A DNA stretch of 15,682 nucleotides from Candidatus Omnitrophota bacterium (GTDB lineage Bacteria > Omnitrophota > Gorgyraeia > Duberdicusellales > 4484-171). The position numbers and the translations under genes were made by a program. The stretch covers positions 1 to 15,682 of the forward strand of contig JAQUOR010000014.1 of the NCBI GenBank assembly GCA_028717025.1, given 5' to 3'. Of the stretch, positions 6,140-13,742 are shown piece after piece (within the stretch, counting starts at the first letter, position 1; the number at the start of each line of letters is the position of its first letter). Under the pieces are notes generated by a model. That model was not told where the DNA came from. It ran no database searches and worked only from the letters and a program-made list of their open reading frames with translations.

Positions 6140-6964
6140 TTATATGGTGAGTTCCTTTTTTTGCTCGTCAACGGCAAATCTTCTTAGTTTCTCGAGCGCG
6201 TCTTTTTCGATTTGCCGTACCCGCTCACGGGACACGCTTAAGGCCTCAGCCACTTCCGCAAGCGTATGGGTTTTGCCGTCCGTTATGCCAAAGCGTAGAT
6301 CCAGGACCTTACGTTCGCGTTCGCTCACTGCCAAATCAAGAAGGCGGCTTACGCGTTCCCGATCAAAGAATCTCTGGACTTCCTGTTCAGTGTCGGCATA
6401 GTCCTTGCTTTCGATAAAATCTCCCAGTTGCGATTCCCCGTCTTCGCCTACCGGTGCTTCAAGCGATGCTTTTTTCTGCATCCACATTTCGATTTCGCCT
6501 ATCTTTTCGATAGACAGTTTTGCTTTTTTAGCTATTTCTTCACGCATCGGCTCGCGTTTTGATTTTTGCCAGAGCGCCTCTTTTTGCTTTTTATATTTTG
6601 AGATTAATTCGCTCATGTACACGGGGATCCTGATGGTTTTACCCTGGTCGATGATTGCGCGCGTGATTGCCTGGCGTATCCACCATGCGGCATACGTAGA
6701 AAAACGGTAGCCTCTGCGGGTATTGAATTTATCAATAGCCCGCATAAGACCGATGTTACCCTCGGCGATTAAATCCATGAGCGGCAAATCGTAATGAGCG
6801 TAGTGTTTGGCGATATTAACGACTAATTTCAAATTTGAATTGATAGTTTTGCGGCGGGCTTCTCGGTTGCCTTTCTTGGCCTGGTTGATCAAGGTTTTTT
6901 CTTCCTTTTCGGTAAGGACAGGAATGCTTTTTATCTTTTCTAAATAGGCTTTAATGGCTTCCAT
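6140..6964 (-). CDS. RNA polymerase sigma factor, sigma-70 family (RpoD/RpoS type)
   Basis: The 274-residue protein contains regions 1.2 to 4.2 and lacks region 1.1. Region 1.2 is AYLEKIKSIPVLTEKEE (6-22). Region 2 runs from LKLVVNIAKHY through DLIAEGNIGLMRAIDKF to GYRFSTYAAWWIRQAITRAI (45-104), including the -10 melting aromatic residues. Region 3 starts at IRIPVYMSELI (111-121). Region 4 has RERKVLDLRFGI and the HTH TLAEVAEALSVSRERVRQIEKDALEKLR (in parts, 234-261), which reads the -35 element. Its length fits a group 1 or 2 factor; whether it is the primary or an alternative sigma cannot be decided here. It lies between ppdK and apt and is preceded by a long hairpin. Confidence 0.92.
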   Translation of the reverse strand: MEAIKAYLEKIKSIPVLTEKEEKTLINQAKKGNREARRKTINSNLKLVVNIAKHYAHYDLPLMDLIAEGNIGLMRAIDKFNTRRGYRFSTYAAWWIRQAITRAIIDQGKTIRIPVYMSELISKYKKQKEALWQKSKREPMREEIAKKAKLSIEKIGEIEMWMQKKASLEAPVGEDGESQLGDFIESKDYADTEQEVQRFFDRERVSRLLDLAVSERERKVLDLRFGITDGKTHTLAEVAEALSVSRERVRQIEKDALEKLRRFAVDEQKKELTI

Positions 6965-6981
6965 AGATAATTATTCTATTG

Positions 6982-7017
6982 CCGGTCCGTGACTTACGCG
7001 TATATGCCACGGACCGG
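6982..7017 (-). other. Strong hairpin between ppdK and the sigma-factor gene
   Basis: A perfect 10-bp stem (CCGGTCCGTG at 6982-6991 and CACGGACCGG at 7008-7017) with a 16-base loop fills most of the 68-bp gap. On the minus strand no T-run follows, so it is not a typical intrinsic terminator. It might be an RNA-processing or stability element, an attenuator, or an operator-like palindrome just upstream of the sigma gene. Confidence 0.6.
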
Positions 7018-7032
7018 AACAAGATTGCAAAA

Positions 7033-9786
7033 CTATTTTTTCTTAGAACTTTTTTTAGCCGTACCTTTTAAGACTGCCTGGGCAGCCGCAAGACGAGCAA
7101 TGGGCACCCTAAAGGGTGAACAGGATACGTAATTCATACCTGCAGTATGGCAGAATTCAACGGATCTAGGCTCTCCGCCGTGCTCTCCGCAAATACCCAC
7201 TTTCAGGTTCGGACGCGTTTTTCTGCCACGCTCTATGCCCATTTTAATGAGCTGGCCTATGCCTTCCTGGTCAATAGTCTGGAAGGGATCGTCAGCCAAG
7301 ACCCCCTGCTTAAGATACTCCGGTAAAAATCCGCCCATGTCGTCGCGCGAAAATCCGAATCCCATTTGCGTCAGATCATTGGTGCCGAAAGAGAAAAACT
7401 CGGCAACTTTTGCGATTTCTCCGGCAGTTAAAGCTGCGCGGGGGATTTCGATCATGGTACCGTACATAACGGGCATCTTTTTAAGATTATATTTCGCAAG
7501 CACCTCGTTATAGATCTTTTTGAAAATAACGAGTTGATTTTCCAGTTCTTTTACGGTTGCGACAACCGGGATCATGATTTCCGGTTCGACTTTTTTCCCG
7601 GCTTTGATTAATTCCGCAGAAGCTTCCAGGATTGCCCTGATTTGCATCTCGGTTATTTCAGGGTAGGTAATGCCTAAGCGTACGCCGCGGTGGCCCATCA
7701 TGGGATTGCTTTCATGGAGAGCGTCGGCGCGTTTTTTAAACTCATCTATGTTGATGTTTAAGCTTTGGGCAAGTTCCTTTTGTTGGTTTTCATCCCGGGG
7801 AACGAATTCATGTAAAGGCGGGTCGATCATACGAATGGTGACCGGTAAACCTTCCATTGCTTCCAGGGTTCCTTTTATGTCAGCTTTCGCAAAAGGGAAA
7901 AGCTCAGCGAGCGCCTTTTTTCTTTCATCAAGATTTTTAGAAATGATCATTTTGCGCAGCAAAAAGAGCGGCTGCTCCGCGCCTTTGCCGTAGAACATGT
8001 GTTCGGTTCTAAAGAGGCCGATGCCTTCAGCTCCAAAGGAACGCGCTTTCTGTGCATCTGCGGGGGTGTCTGCGTTCGCGCGGATCTTAAGCCGGCGTAT
8101 GCCGTCGCAAAGTTTTAAAAACTCGGACAGCATTTTATTTTCTTCGGTAGCATCAACCATTTTTAACTGGCCTGCGTACACATTGCCTTTTGTCCCGTTT
8201 AAGGTGAGCCAGTCGCCTTCTTTAAGCGTTACGTCGCCGGCTTTCACTGTTTTTGCTGAGGCATCTACGTGTAATGTTCCGCAGCCGACGATGCAACATT
8301 TTCCCCAACCACGCGCGACCAGGGCTGCGTGGGAGGTCATACCGCCCCGTGCAGTCAAAATTGCTTGCGCCGCGCGCATTCCTTCTACGTCTTCAGGATT
8401 TGTTTCTTCGCGTACCAGGATGACTTTTTTCCCGGCTTTTGCCCAATCAACCGCGTCATTAGCGGTAAAAACAATCATTCCGTTTGCTCCACCCGGGCCG
8501 GCAGGTAAGCCTTTTGCAAGAGGTTTTACGCTCAGCTCTGCTTTTGGATCGATGATCGGGTGCAATAATTCATCAAGCTGTGCGGGGGTGACCCGTAAAA
8601 CTGCTTCTTCTTTCTTGGCTAATTTTTCTTTGACCATGTCAACAGCCATTCTTATTGCTGCAGGTCCGTTGCGTTTGCCTACGCGGCACTGAAGCATAAA
8701 GAGGCGTCCTTTCTCGATGGTGAACTCGATATCGAGCATATCGCGGTAGTGCTTTTCCAGGCGATTTCTGATATCGAATAATTCTTTGTAAATCTGCGGC
8801 ATTCCTTTTTCCAAACTCAACAGCACTTTGTTGTGTTCGCTCTTGGAGTATTCATTGACCGGTGCAGGAGTGCGTATACCCGCAACCACGTCTTCTCCCT
8901 GCGCATTGATGAGATATTCGCCGTAGAATTTATTTTCTCCGTTTCCGGGGTTCCTGGTAAACGCTACGCCGGTAGCGCTGTCGTCGCCCATATTTCCAAA
9001 TACCATTGTCTGGACCGTTACTGCAGTACCCCACTCATCGGGAATGTTTTCGATCCTTCGGTAGGATATCGCGCGTTTGCCGTTCCAGGAAAGAAAGACC
9101 GCGGAAATTCCGCCCCATAATTGTTCCATGGGATCATCGGGAAAATCTTTCTTTAAGACTTCTTTGATTTTCTTTTTAAATGCAGCGCACAGCGTTTTAA
9201 GGTCGGATGCGCTTAAATCGGTATCGCTCTTTGCCCCTTTTTCTTTTTTTATCTGGGACATTATTTTTTCAAGCTGCTTACGAATGCCCATTTCGTCGCT
9301 TTCAGGCTCAATACCGGCTGCTTTCTCCATTACGACGTCCGAATACATCATGATCAGGCGGCGATATGCGTCGTAGACAAAGCGTTCGTTACCGGTTTGT
9401 TTGATCAATCCGGGGATGGTTTTTTCGGTAAGACCGACGTTTAAAACGGTTTCCATCATGCCCGGCATGGATTTACGCGCGCCTGAGCGTACCGAAACCA
9501 AAAGAGGGTTTGCTAATCCTCCGAATTCTTTTTTCATGAGGCTTGCAACCCTTTTTATCGATTTTTCAACGTCAGCCTTAAGGCCTGCAGGATAAGTGCG
9601 TTTGTTTTGATAATAATAGGTGCACACTTCCGTAGTGATGGTAAATCCGGGAGGAACCGGTAAGCGCAGCGCCTTATGCCCGGCCATTTCAGCCAGGTTA
9701 GCACCTTTGCCGCCCAGCAAATTTTTCATGCTTTCATTTCCGTCTGCCTTGCCGTCACCGAAGAAATACACGTACTTTTTTGCCAT
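7033..9786 (-). CDS. ppdK: Pyruvate, phosphate dikinase
   Basis: The 917-residue protein has full PPDK length and all three domains. The N-terminal nucleotide-binding part has GGKGANLAEM (25-34) and VSVRSGARKSMPGMM (97-111). The phosphohistidine domain has GGMTSHAALVARGWG with catalytic H486 and the neighbouring threonine T484 that is regulated in plant enzymes. The C-terminal PEP/pyruvate barrel has IGLFRTEHMFY, FSFGTNDLTQM and GICGEHGG with catalytic cysteine C866. It interconverts pyruvate, ATP and phosphate with PEP, AMP and pyrophosphate, a PPi-linked step common in anaerobes. The tail ends in a lysine-rich stretch (KKSSKKK). The ATG has a strong GGAGGG Shine-Dalgarno and lies 22 bases after glyS. 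Confidence 0.98.
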   Translation of the reverse strand: MAKKYVYFFGDGKADGNESMKNLLGGKGANLAEMAGHKALRLPVPPGFTITTEVCTYYYQNKRTYPAGLKADVEKSIKRVASLMKKEFGGLANPLLVSVRSGARKSMPGMMETVLNVGLTEKTIPGLIKQTGNERFVYDAYRRLIMMYSDVVMEKAAGIEPESDEMGIRKQLEKIMSQIKKEKGAKSDTDLSASDLKTLCAAFKKKIKEVLKKDFPDDPMEQLWGGISAVFLSWNGKRAISYRRIENIPDEWGTAVTVQTMVFGNMGDDSATGVAFTRNPGNGENKFYGEYLINAQGEDVVAGIRTPAPVNEYSKSEHNKVLLSLEKGMPQIYKELFDIRNRLEKHYRDMLDIEFTIEKGRLFMLQCRVGKRNGPAAIRMAVDMVKEKLAKKEEAVLRVTPAQLDELLHPIIDPKAELSVKPLAKGLPAGPGGANGMIVFTANDAVDWAKAGKKVILVREETNPEDVEGMRAAQAILTARGGMTSHAALVARGWGKCCIVGCGTLHVDASAKTVKAGDVTLKEGDWLTLNGTKGNVYAGQLKMVDATEENKMLSEFLKLCDGIRRLKIRANADTPADAQKARSFGAEGIGLFRTEHMFYGKGAEQPLFLLRKMIISKNLDERKKALAELFPFAKADIKGTLEAMEGLPVTIRMIDPPLHEFVPRDENQQKELAQSLNINIDEFKKRADALHESNPMMGHRGVRLGITYPEITEMQIRAILEASAELIKAGKKVEPEIMIPVVATVKELENQLVIFKKIYNEVLAKYNLKKMPVMYGTMIEIPRAALTAGEIAKVAEFFSFGTNDLTQMGFGFSRDDMGGFLPEYLKQGVLADDPFQTIDQEGIGQLIKMGIERGRKTRPNLKVGICGEHGGEPRSVEFCHTAGMNYVSCSPFRVPIARLAAAQAVLKGTAKKSSKKK

Positions 9787-9808
9787 GCTGCCCTCCTGTT
9801 GTTATGCG

Positions 9809-11143
9809 TTATGCATTGATTCGTTCAGTAATGAATCCTAAAACATTGGTTGCGTCGATGCGTTCCTGTTGCATCGTGTCGCGGTTGCGTACGGTAACTT
9901 TTTTATCGCTTAAGCTTTCGACGTCTACCGTAATACAGAGCGGTGTGCCTATTTCATCCTGTCTGCGATAGAGTTTTCCGATTGCGCCGCTGTCATCGTA
10001 AAGCGCAGGGAATTTATCTTTTATATCATAAAAAATATTTTTTGCAAGTTCGACCAACTCCGGCCGGTTTTTAAGTAACGGGAAAATCGCAACGCTATAC
10101 GGAGCGAGACGCGGTTTTAATTTCAATACCACCCGGATCTTGCCTTTTACTTCTTCTTCGTGGTACGCGTCGCTGATAACCGCAAAAAATGTCCTATCAA
10201 CTCCTGCCGAAGGTTCAATGACGAAGGGAACGATTTTTTCTTTTGTTGCATCGTCAAAATACGAAAGGTCTTTCTTACTCACGCGGGAATGCTCTGTTAA
10301 ATCAAAATTACCTCGGTTGGCGATACCTTCAAGCTCACTCCAGCCAAAGGGAAAATTATACTCGATGTCGGTGCATGCTTTTGCGTAGTGCGCAAGCTCA
10401 TCTTTCCCATGTTCCCGCAGGCGTAAGCTATCTTTACGCAGCCCTATTTTGTTTACGTAAAAAGTAAAGCGTTCCTCCACCCACGTGCGATAAAATTCAT
10501 CGGCAGTAGCGGGGTTTACAAAGTACTCGATTTCCATCTGTTCGAATTCTTTCATTCTGAAGATAAAACTTCCTGTCGTGACTTCATTGCGAAAGGCTTT
10601 GCCTATCTGGGCAATGCCAAGAGGGATCTTTTTATGCATCGTATCCATCACGTTTGAAAAGTTAGTGAATATTCCTTGCGCAGTTTCCGGACGCAAGTAT
10701 CCGAAATAGGGTTCATCTTCTGTGGCGCTCATATTGGTTTTAAGCATCAAATTGAATTTACGGGCTTTATTTTTTTTTGTGTCTATCGTCGTATCACACT
10801 CAGGGCATTTATAGAGGTCCTCTTCTATCTTCTGGAGCTTATCGATGCGGAACCTTTTCTTGCATTTTGGGCAGTCAACGAGCCAGTCCGCAAAACCTTC
10901 AAGGTGGCCCGAGGCCTTGAATACGTCCTCGTGCATGATGATGCTTGAATCTAAGCCGACAATATCCCCTCTTTTGTTGACATAGGTATCCCACCAGATG
11001 TCTTTTATGGTTTTCTTTAATTTCGCTCCCAGCGGTCCGTAATCCCAGATGCTTGAGAGTCCTCCGTAGATCTCAGAGCCGCCGAAGACAAAGCCGCGCC
11101 TGCGGCAGAGGGAAACGATTTTTGTTAGAGCGTCTTCAGGCAT
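9809..11143 (-). CDS. glyS: Glycyl-tRNA synthetase, class II dimeric type
   Basis: The 444-residue GlyRS is of the alpha2 type, which does not need separate GlyQ/GlyS subunits. Landmarks are RRRGFVFGGSEIYGGLSSIWDYGPLGAKLK (in parts, 14-43), the zinc-binding-like pairs C91/C94 and C113/C116, motif 2 around FRNEVTTGSFIFRMKEFEQMEIEYFV, and the anticodon-binding domain starting near APYSVAIFPLL. It charges tRNA-Gly in the cytoplasm. A TGATATAAT extended -10 box lies 35-43 bases upstream of the ATG, and a possible short leader frame precedes it. The start codon itself lacks a clear Shine-Dalgarno (purine-rich AAAAAGAAAAAA only). It is probably the first gene of a glyS-ppdK-sigma-apt cluster. Confidence 0.97.
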   Translation of the reverse strand: MPEDALTKIVSLCRRRGFVFGGSEIYGGLSSIWDYGPLGAKLKKTIKDIWWDTYVNKRGDIVGLDSSIIMHEDVFKASGHLEGFADWLVDCPKCKKRFRIDKLQKIEEDLYKCPECDTTIDTKKNKARKFNLMLKTNMSATEDEPYFGYLRPETAQGIFTNFSNVMDTMHKKIPLGIAQIGKAFRNEVTTGSFIFRMKEFEQMEIEYFVNPATADEFYRTWVEERFTFYVNKIGLRKDSLRLREHGKDELAHYAKACTDIEYNFPFGWSELEGIANRGNFDLTEHSRVSKKDLSYFDDATKEKIVPFVIEPSAGVDRTFFAVISDAYHEEEVKGKIRVVLKLKPRLAPYSVAIFPLLKNRPELVELAKNIFYDIKDKFPALYDDSGAIGKLYRRQDEIGTPLCITVDVESLSDKKVTVRNRDTMQQERIDATNVLGFITERINA

Positions 11144-11177
11144 TTTTTTCTTTTTATGGTGTGTGGCTATGAAAAAT

Positions 11178-11186
11178 ATTATATCA
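11178..11186 (-). promoter_or_regulatory. Extended -10 promoter of glyS
   Basis: TGATATAAT on the minus strand is a perfect extended -10 element, 35 bases before the glyS ATG. No good -35 box is seen at 16-18 bases, which is acceptable for extended -10 promoters. It overlaps the end of the possible leader frame. Confidence 0.5.
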
Positions 11187-11214
11187 GGAGGTACTTTCTA
11201 CGCTTGAGCAACAC
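11179..11214 (-). CDS. Possible 11-residue leader peptide upstream of glyS
   Basis: An excellent AGGAGG Shine-Dalgarno (11228-11223) stands eight bases before a GTG that opens the frame MLLKRRKYLLI and stops with TAA. The Shine-Dalgarno heptamer AGGAGGT is perfectly complementary to ACCTCCT within the same frame (11192-11186), so the site could be closed by a hairpin with a 29-base loop. There are no glycine codons, so this is not a classical glycine attenuator. Its reality is uncertain. Confidence 0.35.
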   Translation of the reverse strand: MLLKRRKYLLI

Positions 11215-11242
11215 TAAATCAACCTCCTCTAAAGGAATATTT

Positions 11243-11270
11243 ATTATACCTTAAAATTTGATTTTTTTAA
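11243..11270 (-). promoter_or_regulatory. Upstream sigma-70-like promoter for the glyS leader
   Basis: A perfect TATAAT (11248-11243) preceded by GG is 16 bases from TTAAAA (11270-11265), a partial -35 match, in an A/T-rich stretch. Transcripts from it would start near 11236 and include the strong Shine-Dalgarno of the leader frame. The region between this promoter and the nuclease stop holds only a weak ACCC/GGGT hairpin near 11299-11311. Confidence 0.5.
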
Positions 11271-11315
11271 GTAAAATTTTGTATGTTTGACAAAGACCCT
11301 GCCGGGGTTTTTCCT

Positions 11316-12116
11316 TTATTCTGAAGGCGTTTCTTCTGATATTACTATATCGCCTGGAGTGTTTACGATGATCTCGGGCCCGTTGTACCTGCGTATCCTG
11401 CCGCTTACCTCTATTGTTTTTCCCCGGTAATAGGTAACAGGGTCTATTCCCCTATCGTAAAAAGACTTAAATGAATTATCGAAGATGACAACGGTAAAGT
11501 CTTGTTTATAATCCTGGCCGAAGTTTAAAAGGACGCATCGTTTTGATTTGTGCGCGTTTAATACCTTGCCGCGCACAGTGCGTATCTGGTTTATGTAGGA
11601 AGAGGCTTTTTGCGCATCGATTGTTTCGTACGCGCCCCATAAGCCTTTTCTTTGCTGGCGGGCTTCTTTTTGCGCGGCAAGGAATACTTCCGCGTATTTA
11701 ACGTTCGGCGGGTACGTTGAGATCACTGCGTACCCTTCTTTGACCAATTGCGCATTGATAAACGTGTCGCCGACAAAACAATATCCGAGTAGTCTGCCGT
11801 ACCGGTCTTCTTTTTGTACATCAAACTCTATCTTTATCACTTTGTTGATGACCAATTTTTCATTAACCTTTTTCGCCTCAACCGCAAACGGCTGCGGCGC
11901 ATATATGAATTTGTTCCCCTTTTTTAAACGCGTTTCCGGAGTATCTATCCCGATGTAGCGCAGGAGTTTTCCGTTAGCGAGTTTTACGGTATCGCCGTCT
12001 ATCACCTCAATAACGCGGATGTTGCCGTAATCGGCCTCTGTGGGGGTCGAGGCAGAGGGCAGAGTACAACCGGCAAAGAGAACAATAAGAAGTAGGGCCT
12101 GTAAATTTCGTATCAC
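11316..12116 (-). CDS. Staphylococcal-nuclease-like lipoprotein with OB-fold-like C-terminal domain
   Basis: The 266-residue protein has a lipoprotein signal (hydrophobic 5-15, lipobox FAGC with C17). The SNase domain spans about 33-162 and keeps all key residues by alignment with S. aureus nuclease: D42 in VIDGDTVKL, R53, D58 and E61 in RYIGIDTPE, and R108 in DRYGR. It should therefore be an active calcium-dependent phosphodiesterase. Residues 175-262 (IRTVRGKVLNA...FTVVIF...YYRGKTIEVSGRIRRYNGPEIIV) look like a separate OB-fold nucleic-acid-binding module. The ATG overlaps the stop of the preceding lipoprotein gene (ATGA). It probably acts at the cell surface or in the periplasm, for example on extracellular DNA or RNA; that role is inferred. 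Confidence 0.85.
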   Translation of the reverse strand: MIRNLQALLLIVLFAGCTLPSASTPTEADYGNIRVIEVIDGDTVKLANGKLLRYIGIDTPETRLKKGNKFIYAPQPFAVEAKKVNEKLVINKVIKIEFDVQKEDRYGRLLGYCFVGDTFINAQLVKEGYAVISTYPPNVKYAEVFLAAQKEARQQRKGLWGAYETIDAQKASSYINQIRTVRGKVLNAHKSKRCVLLNFGQDYKQDFTVVIFDNSFKSFYDRGIDPVTYYRGKTIEVSGRIRRYNGPEIIVNTPGDIVISEETPSE

Positions 12117-12508
12117 TTTAAATCTTCGGTAATTTTTAGAAAGACTTTCTGGGCAAATTGCGGTTTTGGCATGAGGTATTTACGCGCGGACACTTTTAAA
12201 CGCTGAGTTTCTGAGTTGATGGTATCTATGCGTATGGTAACGCTGTTTTCGGAAACGTTTGCCTTGATGATTCCTTTTGATTCCTTCGCTTCGATAATCT
12301 CACCTTCCATGCGTTCCAGGGCCCTTGTGCATTTATCCCAGAGCCGGCGGTATTCGCTTCGCACGTTGCCGGTTGCCGAGTCGCTGCTCAAGGAATACCC
12401 GGTGACTACCCCCGCTCCTACTAATAGAGGAATGCAACCGCTGGTAAATATCAGGCTTGCGGCGAATATGACGATACAAAAACGTTTCATGAGTTCACGG
12501 ATGATCAT
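12113..12508 (-). CDS. Small lipoprotein, DUF3568-like
   Basis: This protein of up to 131 residues has a lipoprotein signal with lipobox FTSGC (C25 from the first ATG, C19 from the second). The ATG at 12508 overlaps the stop of the HAD-HycI gene (ATGA); the second ATG at 12490, giving MKRFCIVIFAAS, makes a more typical signal peptide. After the cysteine come a glycine-rich hydrophobic stretch (LLVGAGVVTGY) and an alpha/beta part ending in VFLKITEDLK. This resembles the DUF3568 group of uncharacterised lipoproteins (GC...vgaGavvGY, then helix ...ALExM). The assignment is from memory of the pattern. Function unknown; coupled translation to both neighbours. Confidence 0.6.
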   Translation of the reverse strand: MIIRELMKRFCIVIFAASLIFTSGCIPLLVGAGVVTGYSLSSDSATGNVRSEYRRLWDKCTRALERMEGEIIEAKESKGIIKANVSENSVTIRIDTINSETQRLKVSARKYLMPKPQFAQKVFLKITEDLK

Positions 12509-13599
12509 GCCGTTTTGGGAAAATTTTTTAAGAAGAAGTTTCCAATGATATTTTGGGCACGTTTCGTTTCGGCGCTCATTTCCTGGCCGAGGGCTCGCTT
12601 GTTGTTACGCACGGCACAAAGCAGTATATCAGATGCCATTTCCTTTTGCAAGTATTCGATGGCCAAACTCAGAGAAGCGTCATGGGTAAAGCCAAGGGAA
12701 AGGTTTTTAATATCATGCGGGGTAAAAAGTTTGAACGCATCCGGGCCGTTAAATTCTGCCGCATCGATAATGCAAATAGTGTCGGCGTTACTTTTTTTAA
12801 TCGGGCTGAGATAATTTTCCAGCGAAACCCCGGCATCTAAGGTTTTCAAGCGCACTTTACCGTCAATGCCCCGGATTATATTTATTCCCACTGCGTCATC
12901 CCCTCTTAAAACGTTTCCTAAGCCGACAATAAGGCTTTTAGGGCTTGCCTTGAGTGAATCTTTAAGCGCTCGTAACGTGTCAGTTTCGCTTTCAGTGGGA
13001 AGGTGTATCCCGGCATGCGTGAGGTCTTTTTTAAGCTGGTTAAGCTCATCGAAGCGTATGCATTGCAGGTGCAGCTTCTTCGCTTCCCGTATCAGGTCTT
13101 CTCTGTCGTCAATGTAAAGTATGTCGGTATACTGGGCCCCGGAGATTTTTTTCAGTTCCGCATATATTTTTGTTTCCGGTTTCACCGATTTTATTTTGTA
13201 AGAAAGCAGCAGCGTGTCGAAAAGCCTGAAAATCTCCGGATGTCTTTCGTGAAGGTGTTCGAAGTGAAGTTCGTTGATATTGGATATTAAATAGACCGGG
13301 TATACGTACTGCAGGCGTTCGATGAGTCCGATCACTTCTTTCTTGGGAGTAAAAATATCAGACCAGGCATCAACGAATTCCTCGTAGGTCAGATGCGTCT
13401 TAAAGGCCTGTTTGAATTTTATGTAAAATTCCTGCGCAGAAAGCAGGCCTTTTTCAAAATCGAGCGGAAAGTCATTCTTAACTAGTTCCTGCGCTGCTTT
13501 TTCAACGGGTACCCCGAGCTTGTCCTTGATTTTATCTAAAGCAATAGAATAATCGAAATCAAAAAGGACTCTTCCTAAATCGAAGGCTAGATGTCTCAT
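12505..13599 (-). CDS. Fusion of YihX-like HAD phosphatase and HycI-type hydrogenase maturation protease
   Basis: The 364-residue protein has two complete domains. Residues 1-200 are a HAD subfamily IA, YihX-like phosphatase: motif I FDLGRVLFD with nucleophile D7, motif II LISNINELH, lysine motif SVKPETKIY, motif IV ILYIDDRED. The DxD acid is a glycine, as in YihX. Residues 222-364 are a HycI/HyaD-type [NiFe]-hydrogenase large-subunit endopeptidase, starting LIVGLGNVLRGDDAVG. Its nickel ligands D235, D279 (CIIDAAE) and H306 (GFTHDASL) are all present. A short linker (about 205-221) joins them. The gene is 143 bp downstream of the HycF-like gene, which fits a role in maturing the linked group 4 hydrogenase. 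No Shine-Dalgarno precedes the ATG. The HAD substrate is unknown. Confidence 0.88.
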   Translation of the reverse strand: MRHLAFDLGRVLFDFDYSIALDKIKDKLGVPVEKAAQELVKNDFPLDFEKGLLSAQEFYIKFKQAFKTHLTYEEFVDAWSDIFTPKKEVIGLIERLQYVYPVYLISNINELHFEHLHERHPEIFRLFDTLLLSYKIKSVKPETKIYAELKKISGAQYTDILYIDDREDLIREAKKLHLQCIRFDELNQLKKDLTHAGIHLPTESETDTLRALKDSLKASPKSLIVGLGNVLRGDDAVGINIIRGIDGKVRLKTLDAGVSLENYLSPIKKSNADTICIIDAAEFNGPDAFKLFTPHDIKNLSLGFTHDASLSLAIEYLQKEMASDILLCAVRNNKRALGQEMSAETKRAQNIIGNFFLKNFPKTA

Positions 13600-13604
13600 G
13601 CAAA

Positions 13605-13739
13605 CGCGAATTATCGCTAATTTAAAACGCTCATTACCGCTAATGAAAAAATGTTAATTTACATTGATTTTTAAACGAGAATTACCAGTAATCTTTTATT
13701 CGCGGCAATTCGCATTTTCCAAAGTTCGCGGGCATTCGC
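13605..13739. repeat. Degenerate repeat array with about 24-bp period
   Basis: Three 17-mers of the form CGCGAATTATCGCTAAT (13605-13621, 13628-13644, 13676-13692) share 12-14 of 17 bases. Two 15-mers of the form TTCGCGGCAATTCGC (13699-13713, 13725-13739) share 13 of 15. Start-to-start distances are 23, 48, 23 and 26, so one unit near 13653-13669 seems decayed. It fills the whole gap between the ferredoxin gene and the HAD-HycI gene. Confidence 0.6.
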
Positions 13740-13742
13740 GCC

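Noticed and set aside
7997..8692. 231-codon plus-strand open frame
   Set aside because: It is antisense to the well-conserved ppdK and has low-complexity, serine/proline-rich composition; a shadow frame.
11144..11315. T-box riboswitch for glyS
   Set aside because: No T-box consensus (GGTGGNACC-type sequence) or GC-rich terminator with antiterminator is present.
11296..11320. Plus-strand intrinsic terminator (CCCTGCCGGGGTTTTT)
   Set aside because: The stem is only about four pairs and no plus-strand gene ends here.
13605..13739. CRISPR array
   Set aside because: Units are only 15-17 bp, degenerate, with 6-9 bp gaps; no spacers and no cas genes.
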